From positions 248,001 to 312,000 of the forward strand of contig NZ_CP070975.1 of assembly GCF_017377875.1 (NCBI RefSeq): a stretch of 64,000 nucleotides of DNA, in the 5' to 3' direction. Below are positions 1 to 7,731 of this stretch, one piece after another. A program made the translations under genes and the position numbers. The first letter of the stretch is position 1. The number at the start of each line of letters is the position of its first letter. This DNA comes from Alcaligenes sp. SORT26. GTDB lineage: Bacteria > Pseudomonadota > Gammaproteobacteria > Burkholderiales > Burkholderiaceae_B. The notes under the pieces were generated by a model. That model ran no database searches. It was given only the letters and a program-made list of their open reading frames with translations, and was not told the origin of the DNA.

Positions 1-2052
1 CGCCAGTGCCTGGCTGGCCTCCATGACGGGGGCTAGGGTGCCGCTTTGCCGATTGTCCAGACGGGCCTGAAAACTGACTGCGCCGCCATGTCCCAGCACG
101 GCTTGCTGAACGATTTGCAGTCGGTTGCGGTTCAGGGGCAGGAGCAAATCTTGCGTGGTGGCGGCGGGATCGAAGCAAATCAGATGCAGGGCACCGGTTG
201 CGTAAAGTTGCTCGAATTTAGCGTCCTGCACCAGTCTCGCGCCGTGATCAATGACGACAACAGGGTGCTTCAGCTCGAAACTGAAATCTTGTGTTCCAGA
301 GGCTTCCTGCAAGGGCACGGCAAGTTGGGCTCTGTCCTGATCCTCAAAGCGAAGCTGGTGATCATGCTGAATGCTAAGGGCAGCGGGTGCCAGCCCGTCG
401 CAATGCCGTTGCCAGATGGCGTGCAAAGCCTGACGCAGGGATTGAGCAAAAGCCTCGTGGTTGCAGACGGGAGAGTTCAGAAAGACCTGACGCATCTCAC
501 TGCGCAGGGAGGCCAGCAAAGCATGATCTTCAGCCAGCATGCAGGCCAGGGAGACGTAATGCTCCCAGGACTGGGCAACCAGTTGCGGATAACCGGCGTT
601 GCTGATGTGGCTGGTGGAGTGTCGGCTGGCAAAGGTGGGGCCGGGCAAGGTAATGACCGGGGCACCCATCAACATGGATTCCAGTGTGGTCAGCCCGCCC
701 GAGAAGGGCCAGGGGTCCAGAGTGATATCAACGCGGTTATAGGTTCTGAGCAGTTCCCGGTGATTGGATTGCCCCTCAAAGTCCAGGCGCTCAGGATCAA
801 CTCCTTGGGCTTTAAAACCGTCCTGGATTCTTTGCTTGAATTCCTCGCCTTCGTACAAAGAGCCTTTCAGCAATAGGCGTGCATTGGGCACCGCCGTCAA
901 AATAGCCGCCCAAGCCTGAATGGTCGCTTCATTAATCTTGTTGGCGTTATTAAAGCAGCCAAAGGTAATGTGACCATTTTGTTCGATGGGGGCGGGGCCG
1001 ACTTCTGGCACGTAGAACGGCGGCATATAGCTGATGTAGCCGTTGGGCATGCGAATCAGCTTTTCTGTGTAATCCGAGTCGGTGCCTTGCGGGCTCTCAA
1101 AGCGGTCCGAGATCAGGTAGTCGATATAGTCCAGACCCATGGAGTTGTTCAGGCCACCTACCCATTTCACAATCAGTGGAGCTGGCTTCATGGACAACAT
1201 GCGCAGTCGAGTGCCTTTGTGATAGCCACTCATGTCGATCAGGATATCGATACGGTCACGACGAATTTGCTGATTGAGCTGATCATCGCTCAAGGCCGCG
1301 GTTTCGCGCCAGGCGTGGCAATGCGCACGGAGCTGCTCGGTGACGTCGTCAGGCTTGTCGGTGCTGCTGTAGGCGTACAGCTTGAATTCATTTTTGGATA
1401 AACGGGTCAGCGAGCCACTGGTCATGCGGGTGACGGGGTGATTGCTGAAACCATCAGAGAGCAAGCCGATACGCAGCGTACGTTTGGCGATGCGGCGCGT
1501 GTCTGCCGCCGCGTGCAGGGTGTAGGCGAAGCGCTTTTGCCAATCCTGTTGCAGTTGGCGAATATCGGCCAGATCCAGATTCGGGTTGAAGTGCTCATCG
1601 GTAATCACCTTGCCCAGAATCAGATCGTTCTTGGGGTCCTGGCGATGAGCCTGGCGCAGCAGCTTGCGCGAACCGTCCAGATCACCGCGTTTTGCATGCA
1701 GCTCGGCCAGTTTGAACAGGGCCACGGCGCTGGGCTTTTGTTTGATTTCTTCTTCAAGCAGCGCTTGGGCGGCCGTATAGTCCCGGCAAGCCACATACAC
1801 ATCAACTGCCAGATCGCGTGCTGCCAAGTCTTTTTTCAGTTTGAGTTGGGGCAGGTAGCGGCGTGCCTCTTGGGGGCGTTTGTCGTTGATCAGCGCCTTG
1901 ATGATGAGCGACAGGCTGGCCTGATGCTCGGGATGGTGGGCAAGCAGTTCTTCCAGCGTGGCAATGGCGGCAGGGAACTGGCTGCCATTAAAAAGCTGGA
2001 GGGCATCTTGGTAGCGCGTATCGGGGGACACAGGGCGGGCAGAGGAGGACAT
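1..2052 (-). CDS. TPR / GT41 (SPINDLY-type) O-linked glycosyltransferase with FkbM-like C-terminus, partial
   Basis: The frame opens at an ATG (complement of 2050-2052) and stays open for 684 codons to the window edge, so the 3' end is missing. The first ~170 residues are helical TPR-like repeats. A glycosyltransferase family 41 region follows, with the signature GGLTTLESMLMGAPVITLPG and then FASRHSTSHI, as in SPINDLY/OGT-type enzymes that put sugars on Ser/Thr of proteins. After residue ~590 the sequence (VVVIDHGARL, LICFDP, then a QAVLGHGGAVSF-type stretch) resembles the start of an FkbM methyltransferase domain; that part is inference. It lies just downstream of flagellin on the same strand, separated by a terminator, so flagellin glycosylation with possible sugar methylation is the natural guess. 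The GT41 call is firm, the substrate is not. Confidence 0.75.
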   Translation of the reverse strand, partial: MSSSARPVSPDTRYQDALQLFNGSQFPAAIATLEELLAHHPEHQASLSLIIKALINDKRPQEARRYLPQLKLKKDLAARDLAVDVYVACRDYTAAQALLEEEIKQKPSAVALFKLAELHAKRGDLDGSRKLLRQAHRQDPKNDLILGKVITDEHFNPNLDLADIRQLQQDWQKRFAYTLHAAADTRRIAKRTLRIGLLSDGFSNHPVTRMTSGSLTRLSKNEFKLYAYSSTDKPDDVTEQLRAHCHAWRETAALSDDQLNQQIRRDRIDILIDMSGYHKGTRLRMLSMKPAPLIVKWVGGLNNSMGLDYIDYLISDRFESPQGTDSDYTEKLIRMPNGYISYMPPFYVPEVGPAPIEQNGHITFGCFNNANKINEATIQAWAAILTAVPNARLLLKGSLYEGEEFKQRIQDGFKAQGVDPERLDFEGQSNHRELLRTYNRVDITLDPWPFSGGLTTLESMLMGAPVITLPGPTFASRHSTSHISNAGYPQLVAQSWEHYVSLACMLAEDHALLASLRSEMRQVFLNSPVCNHEAFAQSLRQALHAIWQRHCDGLAPAALSIQHDHQLRFEDQDRAQLAVPLQEASGTQDFSFELKHPVVVIDHGARLVQDAKFEQLYATGALHLICFDPAATTQDLLLPLNRNRLQIVQQAVLGHGGAVSFQARLDNRQSGTLAPVMEASQALA

Positions 2053-2152
2053 GGCGTGATAGGGATCTGAAGTCTCGTTCAAATCTGGCTAGCATACCGG
2101 TCGGGCCTTGTGGTCAATGCGTGAAATAAGCCGGTTTTTCAGGCCTTTGCGC

Positions 2153-2189
2153 CAAAAAAAACCGGATATTGCAGGCAATATCCGGTTTT
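2153..2189 (-). terminator. Rho-independent terminator of flagellin
   Basis: Inverted repeat with arms at 2160-2172 and 2175-2187 (AACCGGATATTGC and its complement), followed on the minus strand by a run of eight T. It lies about 55 bases past the flagellin stop and before the glycosyltransferase start, so the two genes are probably separate transcripts. Confidence 0.9.
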
Positions 2190-2241
2190 CGTGCAACTGG
2201 CCGACAAGATAAACCTGTCGGCCCGGCATGTAGCGGCTGAA

Positions 2242-3318
2242 TTAACGCAGCAGCGACAGAACCGTTTGTGGAACTTGGTTGGCCTGGGCCAGAACCGAGG
2301 TACCAGCTTGTTGCAGGATCTGAGCACGAGTCATGTTGGAGACTTCGACTGCATAGTCGGCGTCTTCAATACGCGAACGCGAAGCGGACAGGTTAGTAAC
2401 CGTGTTGTTCAGGTTGGCGATGGTGGACTCGAAACGGTTCTGCACAGCACCCAGGTCGGAACGCAGGTTGTCCACGTCTTGGATGGCGGCGTCGATCGAT
2501 GCCAGAGGAGCGACCAGCGACAGAGTTTCTTTGTCGGTCACTTCAGCGCCACGAGCCACGGAGATGGTGTTGGCGGTTGCGTTGGCGGTGATGGTACCAG
2601 CAGCGTACACCTTGCCTTCGTGCAGGATGTAGTTGGTGGAAGTTGCACCGGTAGTTTGAGTCAGAACGCTACCACCGCCAGTGGCAGTAACCAGCGTGTT
2701 GGCGTTACCCATTTGAGCAGGAATGGGGTTGCTGGTGGTGCCCGCAGCAGCTTTCATTTCGTGCTTGGTAGCGTCGAATTTCTTGGCCAGCTTGGAAACG
2801 TCCAGATCTTTCAGGTTCAGCGTTTCGGAGTCAATCTTCTTCAGGTTAACCGAGATGGTTTCGCCGTCGTTGGCGCCAACTTGGATAGCCAGGGATTGGT
2901 CTTTGGCCAGAACTTTCACACCGTTGAACTGAGTTTGTTCGGAAACACGGTTGATTTCAGCCAGACGCTGGTTGATTTCAGCCTGGATGGAGTCCAAGTC
3001 AGTTTCGGAGTTGGTGCCGGTGGTAGCTTGCACGCTCAGAGTACGGATGCGTTGCAAGTTGTTGTTGATTTCGTTCAGCGAACCTTCGGTTGTCTGAGCG
3101 ATAGAGATACCGTCGTTGGCGTTGCGGGAAGCTTGGCTCAGGCCGTTCACGTTCGATGTGAAGCGGTTGGCAATAGCTTGGCCGGCGGCGTCGTCTTTAG
3201 CGCTGTTGATGCGCAGACCGGAGGACAGACGCTCAATGGATTGACCCAGTGCGCTTTGCGATTTGCTCAGATTGCCTTGGGCAACGAGGGAAAGCGAGTT
3301 CGTATTGATAACAGACAT
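2242..3318 (-). CDS. fliC: Flagellin
   Basis: Structural subunit of the flagellar filament, 358 aa, which is short for a flagellin. The N-terminus (MSVINTNSLSLVAQGNLSKS, then IERLSSGLRINSAKDDAAG) and the C-terminus (NMTRAQILQQAGTSVLAQAN, ending VLSLLR) are the conserved D0/D1 helices that pack in the filament core. The middle (~170-280) is the variable surface domain, rich in Thr, Asn and Ser and so a plausible O-glycosylation target for the adjacent GT41 enzyme. There is no signal peptide, as expected for type III flagellar export. The start is preceded by GGGAG. A FliA-type promoter lies ~130 bases upstream and a strong terminator follows. Confidence 0.95.
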   Translation of the reverse strand: MSVINTNSLSLVAQGNLSKSQSALGQSIERLSSGLRINSAKDDAAGQAIANRFTSNVNGLSQASRNANDGISIAQTTEGSLNEINNNLQRIRTLSVQATTGTNSETDLDSIQAEINQRLAEINRVSEQTQFNGVKVLAKDQSLAIQVGANDGETISVNLKKIDSETLNLKDLDVSKLAKKFDATKHEMKAAAGTTSNPIPAQMGNANTLVTATGGGSVLTQTTGATSTNYILHEGKVYAAGTITANATANTISVARGAEVTDKETLSLVAPLASIDAAIQDVDNLRSDLGAVQNRFESTIANLNNTVTNLSASRSRIEDADYAVEVSNMTRAQILQQAGTSVLAQANQVPQTVLSLLR

Positions 3319-3343
3319 GGTAACTCCCGATGTTGAGTAGAGC

Positions 3344-3359
3344 GGCGAAACGTTTCGCC
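3344..3359. repeat. Perfect 16-bp palindrome in flagellin leader
   Basis: GGCGAAACGTTTCGCC is its own complement and lies between the FliA-type promoter and the flagellin start, ~26 bases before the ATG. It could be an mRNA hairpin affecting translation or stability, or a protein binding site. No known regulator motif was recognised. Confidence 0.6.
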
Positions 3360-3446
3360 CTTTGCCCAGGAAAGCGTTGGCGTTCTGCTAGGCCCCGGGG
3401 GGCTGATCGCGCATTCGACACACTGCGTTCTTCCTGTACAGCACCA

Positions 3447-3473
3447 TTAACGGAAGGGGTAAAAAACTCTTTA
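3447..3473 (-). promoter_or_regulatory. Sigma-28 (FliA) promoter of flagellin
   Basis: On the minus strand: TAAA (3473-3470), 15 bases, then TCCGTTAA (3454-3447). The sigma-28 consensus is TAAA-N15-GCCGATAA, so spacing is exact and the -10 matches 6 of 8. This gives a leader of ~120 nt before the flagellin ATG. Confidence 0.8.
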
Positions 3474-3532
3474 GGGGCCTGTTGAGAAAATTTTCTCGAT
3501 TTTGTCTTGAAGCCTTGATTGATGCGGCTTAA

Positions 3533-3569
3533 AGAAAAAGGCGAGGCCCTCTGTTGACGGCCCCGCCTT
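3533..3569 (-). terminator. Terminator of phoX
   Basis: GC-rich inverted repeat (arms 3538-3548 and 3559-3569, AAGGCGAGGCC against GGCCCCGCCTT) with a short T run on the minus strand, ~60 bases past the phosphatase stop and before the flagellin promoter. Confidence 0.8.
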
Positions 3570-3628
3570 GCAATAACTTTAGAAAAAACGGACCAGGGCG
3601 GATTCAAACAGCGAAACCGCCCATGCTG

Positions 3629-5725
3629 TTACACAGCAATAGGCTTGCCATCCGCACGTTGGATGACGACGGTCGAAGAACGCGGGCGTACCGTGTTCAT
3701 GCTCACAACCGTGGCGTCATGGGTGTCGTAAGCCGGCCAGTTCACGGGGTGCTGGATATTCAGAAACAGGCTGGTGTGGTCCGGGGTCATGGAAAAGCCG
3801 GTAATTTCGGCTTCGTTAGGCCCCACAAAGAATCGGCGCAGATCCGCCTGGTTGCTGGCATTGATGGCCGGGCCTGTACCACTGCTATCGGCCAGAGAGC
3901 CTGGGATAACGGCCAGCATCTGGTCGTTGGTTGCGCGGGCTACGTTGTTCTTGCGTCCGCCGTCGATGCCGTTGTCCGTTTGAATCCACAAGATGCCACG
4001 GCTGTCGAAACCCAGGCCGTCCGGGCTGGCCAGTTGGTTCAGGTCAGTCAGGCCGGAGCGGTTGGTGTCGGCGTCGGCACCCGAGTCCGAACCAAATACA
4101 AAGATGTCCCACTTGAACTTGGTGGAGTTGGCTTCGTCGTGCCAGCGAATGATGTGACCGTTGACGTTGTTCAGGCGCGGGTTGGCGGCGTTGGTGCCTG
4201 TGGACGCGTTACGGCTGGTGTTATTGGTCAGCGTCAGGTAGATGTCGCCGTTGCTGGGGTGGGTGGCCGTCCATTCCGGGCGATCCATTGGGGTGGCACC
4301 CACAAAGTCGGCTGCACCACGGGTGTTGATCAGGATTTCTTCCAGGGTTTTGAACTTGTCAGACAAGGTGCCGCCATCCTTGCCTTTGGTCGAGCCCGTC
4401 AGAGCCAGCCACTCGCCCGAACCGTCTTCGTTAAAGCGGGCTACGTACAGCGTGCCTTTGTCCAGATACTTGGCGCCGACGGCCAGGCGGTCTGTACGTG
4501 TGGCATCTTTCGGGTCCCAGTTGGCTTCGGACACGAAGCGGTACACGTACTCAAAGCGCGAATCGTCGCCACTATAGAAAGCCAGGGGTTTGCCAGCTTC
4601 CGGTTTGCTGTAGGCGCAGCCTTCGTGAGCGAAGCGACCCATGGAGGTGCGCTTGGTGGCAATGCTGCTGGGGTCGTAGGGGTCGATCTCGACCAGGTAA
4701 CCAAAGCCGTTGACTTCGTTGCGCCAGTCCTCGCTTGCGCTGGCGCCGGTTTCGGTCACGTTGAAGCGGGCAAATTCGCCCAGGACTTCAGAAGGATCTT
4801 TGGCAGCCGTTTCCCATTGGTAGCGGCCAACGGGGCCAGCCGATACGCCAACGCGCTGCTGGTGTGCCGGGCGATTGCCGGTGTTCACAAAGCAGGCCGC
4901 CCAGTTCTCTTCAGCGGTGATGTAGGTGCCCCACGGTGTCGTGCCGTTACCGCAGTTGTTGTTGGTGCCGCGCACTTGCGTGCCGTTGGGCGAGAAGGGG
5001 GTCTTTACCCAGTCCGTGCCACCAACAGGGCCAGCCAGTTTCATGGCGGTGGCAGAGGTAAAGCGACGGTTGTAGCGCGAGTTCTTGACGATGTCCCAGC
5101 GGCCATTGCTGCGACGAATGTGGATGATGGCCACGCCGTGAGCGTTGATTTCCTTGCGTACTTCTTCAGCCGGGCGCTTGCCATTGACCAAGGTCGGGCC
5201 ATTGGGGTGCAGGGCTTTTTCATCAATGTATTCGTGGTTGACTGCCAGCAGGCCCTCGATAGAGCTGCCTTCCAGGGGGAAGAAGTGCATGCCGTCATGG
5301 TGCATGCCCATGGAATTGAGCAGGTCGTTGGAGCTGTTATTGCCGTTCTTGTCCCAGGGCAGGGCATTGTCATTGATCGGCGTGCCCCACGGTGCCAGCA
5401 CATGGGCGATGTAGCCGGGAGGCACCACACAGCCGTCGGTCATGGAGGTGGGCAGGGATTCAAAACCCAGTTTGACGCTTGCGGGTAGTTCCGGGTCTGG
5501 ATTGGGGTTGGGATTTGGGTTTTGACCGCCGCCATTATCAGAGGAGGAACCCCCTGTGCTGCTGCTGTCACAGCCTGCCAGACCCAAACCGGTCATGGTG
5601 GCCAGAGCCGCTGCCAGACCACCACGCATCATGGCGCGGCGAGACAGGCTCTTTTCCAGGATTTCACTAAAAGGGGTGTTCTGACTGAGGTTGCGTACAG
5701 TCTTGTCGGAAATGTGTTTGCTCAT
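3629..5725 (-). CDS. phoX: PhoX-family alkaline phosphatase (DUF839), Tat-exported
   Basis: Predicted periplasmic or surface phosphatase of the PhoX family, which releases phosphate from organic esters using Ca/Fe. It has 698 aa from the chosen start. The N-terminus has a twin-arginine motif (SRRAMMRGG, Arg 29-30), a hydrophobic stretch and a lipobox-like LAGC, so it may be a Tat-exported lipoprotein. Family-typical segments include GMHHDGMHFFPLEG, LAVNHEY, CGNGTTPWGTYITAEENWAACF and LASPDGLGFDSRGILWIQTD. An in-frame ATG exists at 5770, but the Pho box and -10 upstream put the transcript start near 5761, which excludes it; 5725 is the next ATG. It stands alone with its own terminator and is probably phosphate-starvation induced. 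Confidence 0.9.
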   Translation of the reverse strand: MSKHISDKTVRNLSQNTPFSEILEKSLSRRAMMRGGLAAALATMTGLGLAGCDSSSTGGSSSDNGGGQNPNPNPNPDPELPASVKLGFESLPTSMTDGCVVPPGYIAHVLAPWGTPINDNALPWDKNGNNSSNDLLNSMGMHHDGMHFFPLEGSSIEGLLAVNHEYIDEKALHPNGPTLVNGKRPAEEVRKEINAHGVAIIHIRRSNGRWDIVKNSRYNRRFTSATAMKLAGPVGGTDWVKTPFSPNGTQVRGTNNNCGNGTTPWGTYITAEENWAACFVNTGNRPAHQQRVGVSAGPVGRYQWETAAKDPSEVLGEFARFNVTETGASASEDWRNEVNGFGYLVEIDPYDPSSIATKRTSMGRFAHEGCAYSKPEAGKPLAFYSGDDSRFEYVYRFVSEANWDPKDATRTDRLAVGAKYLDKGTLYVARFNEDGSGEWLALTGSTKGKDGGTLSDKFKTLEEILINTRGAADFVGATPMDRPEWTATHPSNGDIYLTLTNNTSRNASTGTNAANPRLNNVNGHIIRWHDEANSTKFKWDIFVFGSDSGADADTNRSGLTDLNQLASPDGLGFDSRGILWIQTDNGIDGGRKNNVARATNDQMLAVIPGSLADSSGTGPAINASNQADLRRFFVGPNEAEITGFSMTPDHTSLFLNIQHPVNWPAYDTHDATVVSMNTVRPRSSTVVIQRADGKPIAV

Positions 5726-5768
5726 AGTGATGAATAGCGCCAAGGCTGAGTTGTGGGGGGGAGCGCTC

Positions 5769-5802
5769 ATCCTAGAGGGTCAAAGTGAAAGGTCTATGAC
5801 AA
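5769..5802 (-). promoter_or_regulatory. Pho box and -10 of phoX
   Basis: On the minus strand, TTGTCATAGACCTTTCACT (5802-5784) fits the PhoB box CTGTCAT-N4-CTGTCAC with one mismatch in each 7-bp half. A -10-like TAGGAT (5774-5769) follows after 9 bases, the usual Pho promoter geometry. Transcription would begin near 5761. Confidence 0.8.
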
Positions 5803-6236
5803 CTACCTGAATGCCATGAAGGTGATGTTTTTGTGGGGATAGGGCCAGGTGCTGCGTGTTCAGCCTGAAGGGGCTGGGCAGCGGACAGGGCGGCAGACTG
5901 GTGTGGATAGCCTCTTTTCAGCGGGGAGATGTGGCGAGATGTGGCATTACGTTTGATTCAAAAAATCAGTGATTTGGGTATTTGAATAATATCGGGTTTG
6001 TTTTATGTACAGGGCCGTACATTTTTTAGTTCTTTCATCCGAAAAGCAGTCCGGCCTTTCTCTATCTATTTAGTACACAAGGACTAAAACGACTTTTGTT
6101 ATTTCACGGCGTTCAGGAATCTTTCAGCTTTGCGGCGCTGTTTTTCATTGTGTACACCCTATGAATGGGCATTTTCCTGGGGCTTTGGGACTTCCTATTT
6201 GATGTACTATGTTTCTTTTTTTTCTTCGGGAACTCA
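5803..6236. other. Intergenic region upstream of the srf operon
   Basis: Divergent spacer between phoX and the srf operon, AT-rich toward the operon. It holds a tandem 10-bp repeat (GAGATGTGGC twice, 5926-5945) and an inverted repeat (6005-6022). No confident sigma-70 promoter for the operon could be picked by eye, though it must lie here if the operon has its own promoter. No convincing small gene was found. Confidence 0.5.
6005..6022. repeat. Inverted repeat ATGTAC-N6-GTACAT upstream of srf operon
   Basis: Perfect 6-bp arms with spacer AGGGCC, followed by a short T run (6023-6027). It could be an operator of the operon about 215 bases downstream, or a weak terminator-like hairpin. No regulator was recognised. 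Confidence 0.4.
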
Positions 6237-7715
6237 ATGAAGCAAGGGGTTTTACTGCGCAGTGGCCGTGCCGATGCTTTTATGGCTTTAGGTGAGGGCG
6301 GCCGACCGGTATTTCGCTCCGCTTTACAGTTGCGAGAAGCTTTGCGCCGTCGGGCAGGCAACTTTGCCGACCATCTGGCGATTCCGCAAAGCAATGAAAC
6401 GGGTTCCACGCTGGATTGGTACAGCCCTGTTTCGGGTCAAGTGGTTCCCTGGACTGCTGCCACCGAGCAGGAACGTGAAGAAGGCCTTAAGCAATTAAGC
6501 GCTTTTCAGGCTCGCCTGAACGAGATGGCGCCTGCCATGGATGCCGAAGAACAGGACGCCTTGGGCGACAAGGCTTTGTTTTCCAGCTTGCTGCGCCGCG
6601 TTCTGTATTTCCCGGACGACAACTTTGTTTATCTGGTCAACGGCAAGCCCGTGTTGACCTTCTGGGGCTTTTTGCACCACGGTGCCGATCAGGGCCAAGA
6701 CCCCCTGCTGCCCTTGATGCCAGCCCCCAAAGCGGCTCCTGTTATCGCGCCTGCTGTTGTGCCGCCGGTCGAGCCTGTGGTGGCTCCTGTGCTTGCACCC
6801 GTTGCGGCTAGCTGGTGGTCTCGTTGGTGGTGGCGCCTGCTGGCTTTATTGCTGCTGCTGGCCTTGCTCTTGTTTGGTCTGCGCTGGTGCACGACTCCCG
6901 TGGTGCCAGATACACCCTTGGGCTCCTTGACCTCCAGCGTAGGCAGTTACTTGCCCGAAAAAGTCCGTAACTGGTTAGGTTGGTCCTTGCCCAAACTGGA
7001 TGCTGGCGCGCTGCTGCCTACCGGGCGTGTCGATGGTACGGGTGTGGTGCCAACTGGCACCGTGCCTGTCGCGCCGGGTGCTGGCGTAGCGCCGGGCCTT
7101 GAAGCACCGGGGGCGGCCGCTCCCGGCCTGGAAGCGCCTGCAGCACCTGGTGCGCCAGATGCCGCACCGGCTCCCGATGTGAATCCGTCTGCTCCACCCG
7201 CCGAGCCCACGACCAATCCTGACGCTAACCCCACACCTCCAGAATTGCCCCAGGACCCAGCGGCTCCGCCTAGCGATCCTGCTGCGCCCCCAACGCCTGA
7301 TACCAGCCCGGCTGCGCCAGGAGCGGCGGCCCCCCCTCCCGGTTCTTTGGTGGTTCCACCGGATGCCCTGCAGTCCGGCAAGATGGACTTTCTGAATGGT
7401 CAGTGGGCGGCCCGCATGGGTGTGCAAGACAGCCAGACTGGCAAACCCGTACAACTGCAATACCAGTTGAAGGACGGCGCAGGCAATGTGCAGATCAAGC
7501 GTGGCGACGGCGTTCAGTGTGAAGCCCCCGTATCTGCTTCGTCCGAGCAGGGCCGTTTGATTTTGAATGCCAATTCCGCCGCAAAGTGCACGGACAATGC
7601 CGCTTACGATATGCCCAAAATTGTGTGTGACCCCGGTGCAGCGGGCGCAGCCGCCCAATGTGCGGGCATGTACGGCTCCAATGCCTTTCCTTTGATCTTG
7701 CAGCAATCCGAATGA
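6237..7715 (+). CDS. SrfA-like single-pass membrane protein
   Basis: First gene of the srf operon, 492 aa. The start is the ATG of MKQGVLLRSG; an upstream in-frame start would add an implausible Phe-rich tail. Residues ~1-150 form a cytosolic domain (RSGRADAFMALGEGG, ALQLREALRRR, LAIPQ, DWYSPVSGQVVPW, VYLVNGKPVLTFWGFL) that matches my recollection of the N-terminus of Salmonella SrfA. Then come a Pro/Ala/Val stretch, one membrane helix at ~192-217 (WWSRWWWRLLALLLLLALLL), a long Pro/Ala linker (~260-375) and a small Cys-containing C-terminal domain that would be periplasmic. The same N-terminal domain recurs in the last gene of the operon. Function unknown; SrfA assignment is by motif memory, not search. 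Confidence 0.65.
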   Translation: MKQGVLLRSGRADAFMALGEGGRPVFRSALQLREALRRRAGNFADHLAIPQSNETGSTLDWYSPVSGQVVPWTAATEQEREEGLKQLSAFQARLNEMAPAMDAEEQDALGDKALFSSLLRRVLYFPDDNFVYLVNGKPVLTFWGFLHHGADQGQDPLLPLMPAPKAAPVIAPAVVPPVEPVVAPVLAPVAASWWSRWWWRLLALLLLLALLLFGLRWCTTPVVPDTPLGSLTSSVGSYLPEKVRNWLGWSLPKLDAGALLPTGRVDGTGVVPTGTVPVAPGAGVAPGLEAPGAAAPGLEAPAAPGAPDAAPAPDVNPSAPPAEPTTNPDANPTPPELPQDPAAPPSDPAAPPTPDTSPAAPGAAAPPPGSLVVPPDALQSGKMDFLNGQWAARMGVQDSQTGKPVQLQYQLKDGAGNVQIKRGDGVQCEAPVSASSEQGRLILNANSAAKCTDNAAYDMPKIVCDPGAAGAAAQCAGMYGSNAFPLILQQSE

Positions 7716-7731
7716 TGAGTGCTTGAATCTT

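Noticed and set aside
2191-3336. Long open frame on the plus strand opposite flagellin
   Set aside because: It mirrors the flagellin gene, has no ribosome-binding site and a low-complexity Val/Gly/Gln-rich translation typical of antisense shadows.
3554-5488. 644-codon open frame opposite phoX
   Set aside because: Antisense to a well-supported phosphatase with Pho box, Tat signal and terminator; the translation has no family features.
6947-7381. Repeated Gly/Ala/Pro codons that could be taken for a DNA repeat array
   Set aside because: They encode the proline-rich linker of the SrfA-like protein; units are irregular and there are no spacers, so this is not a CRISPR or satellite.
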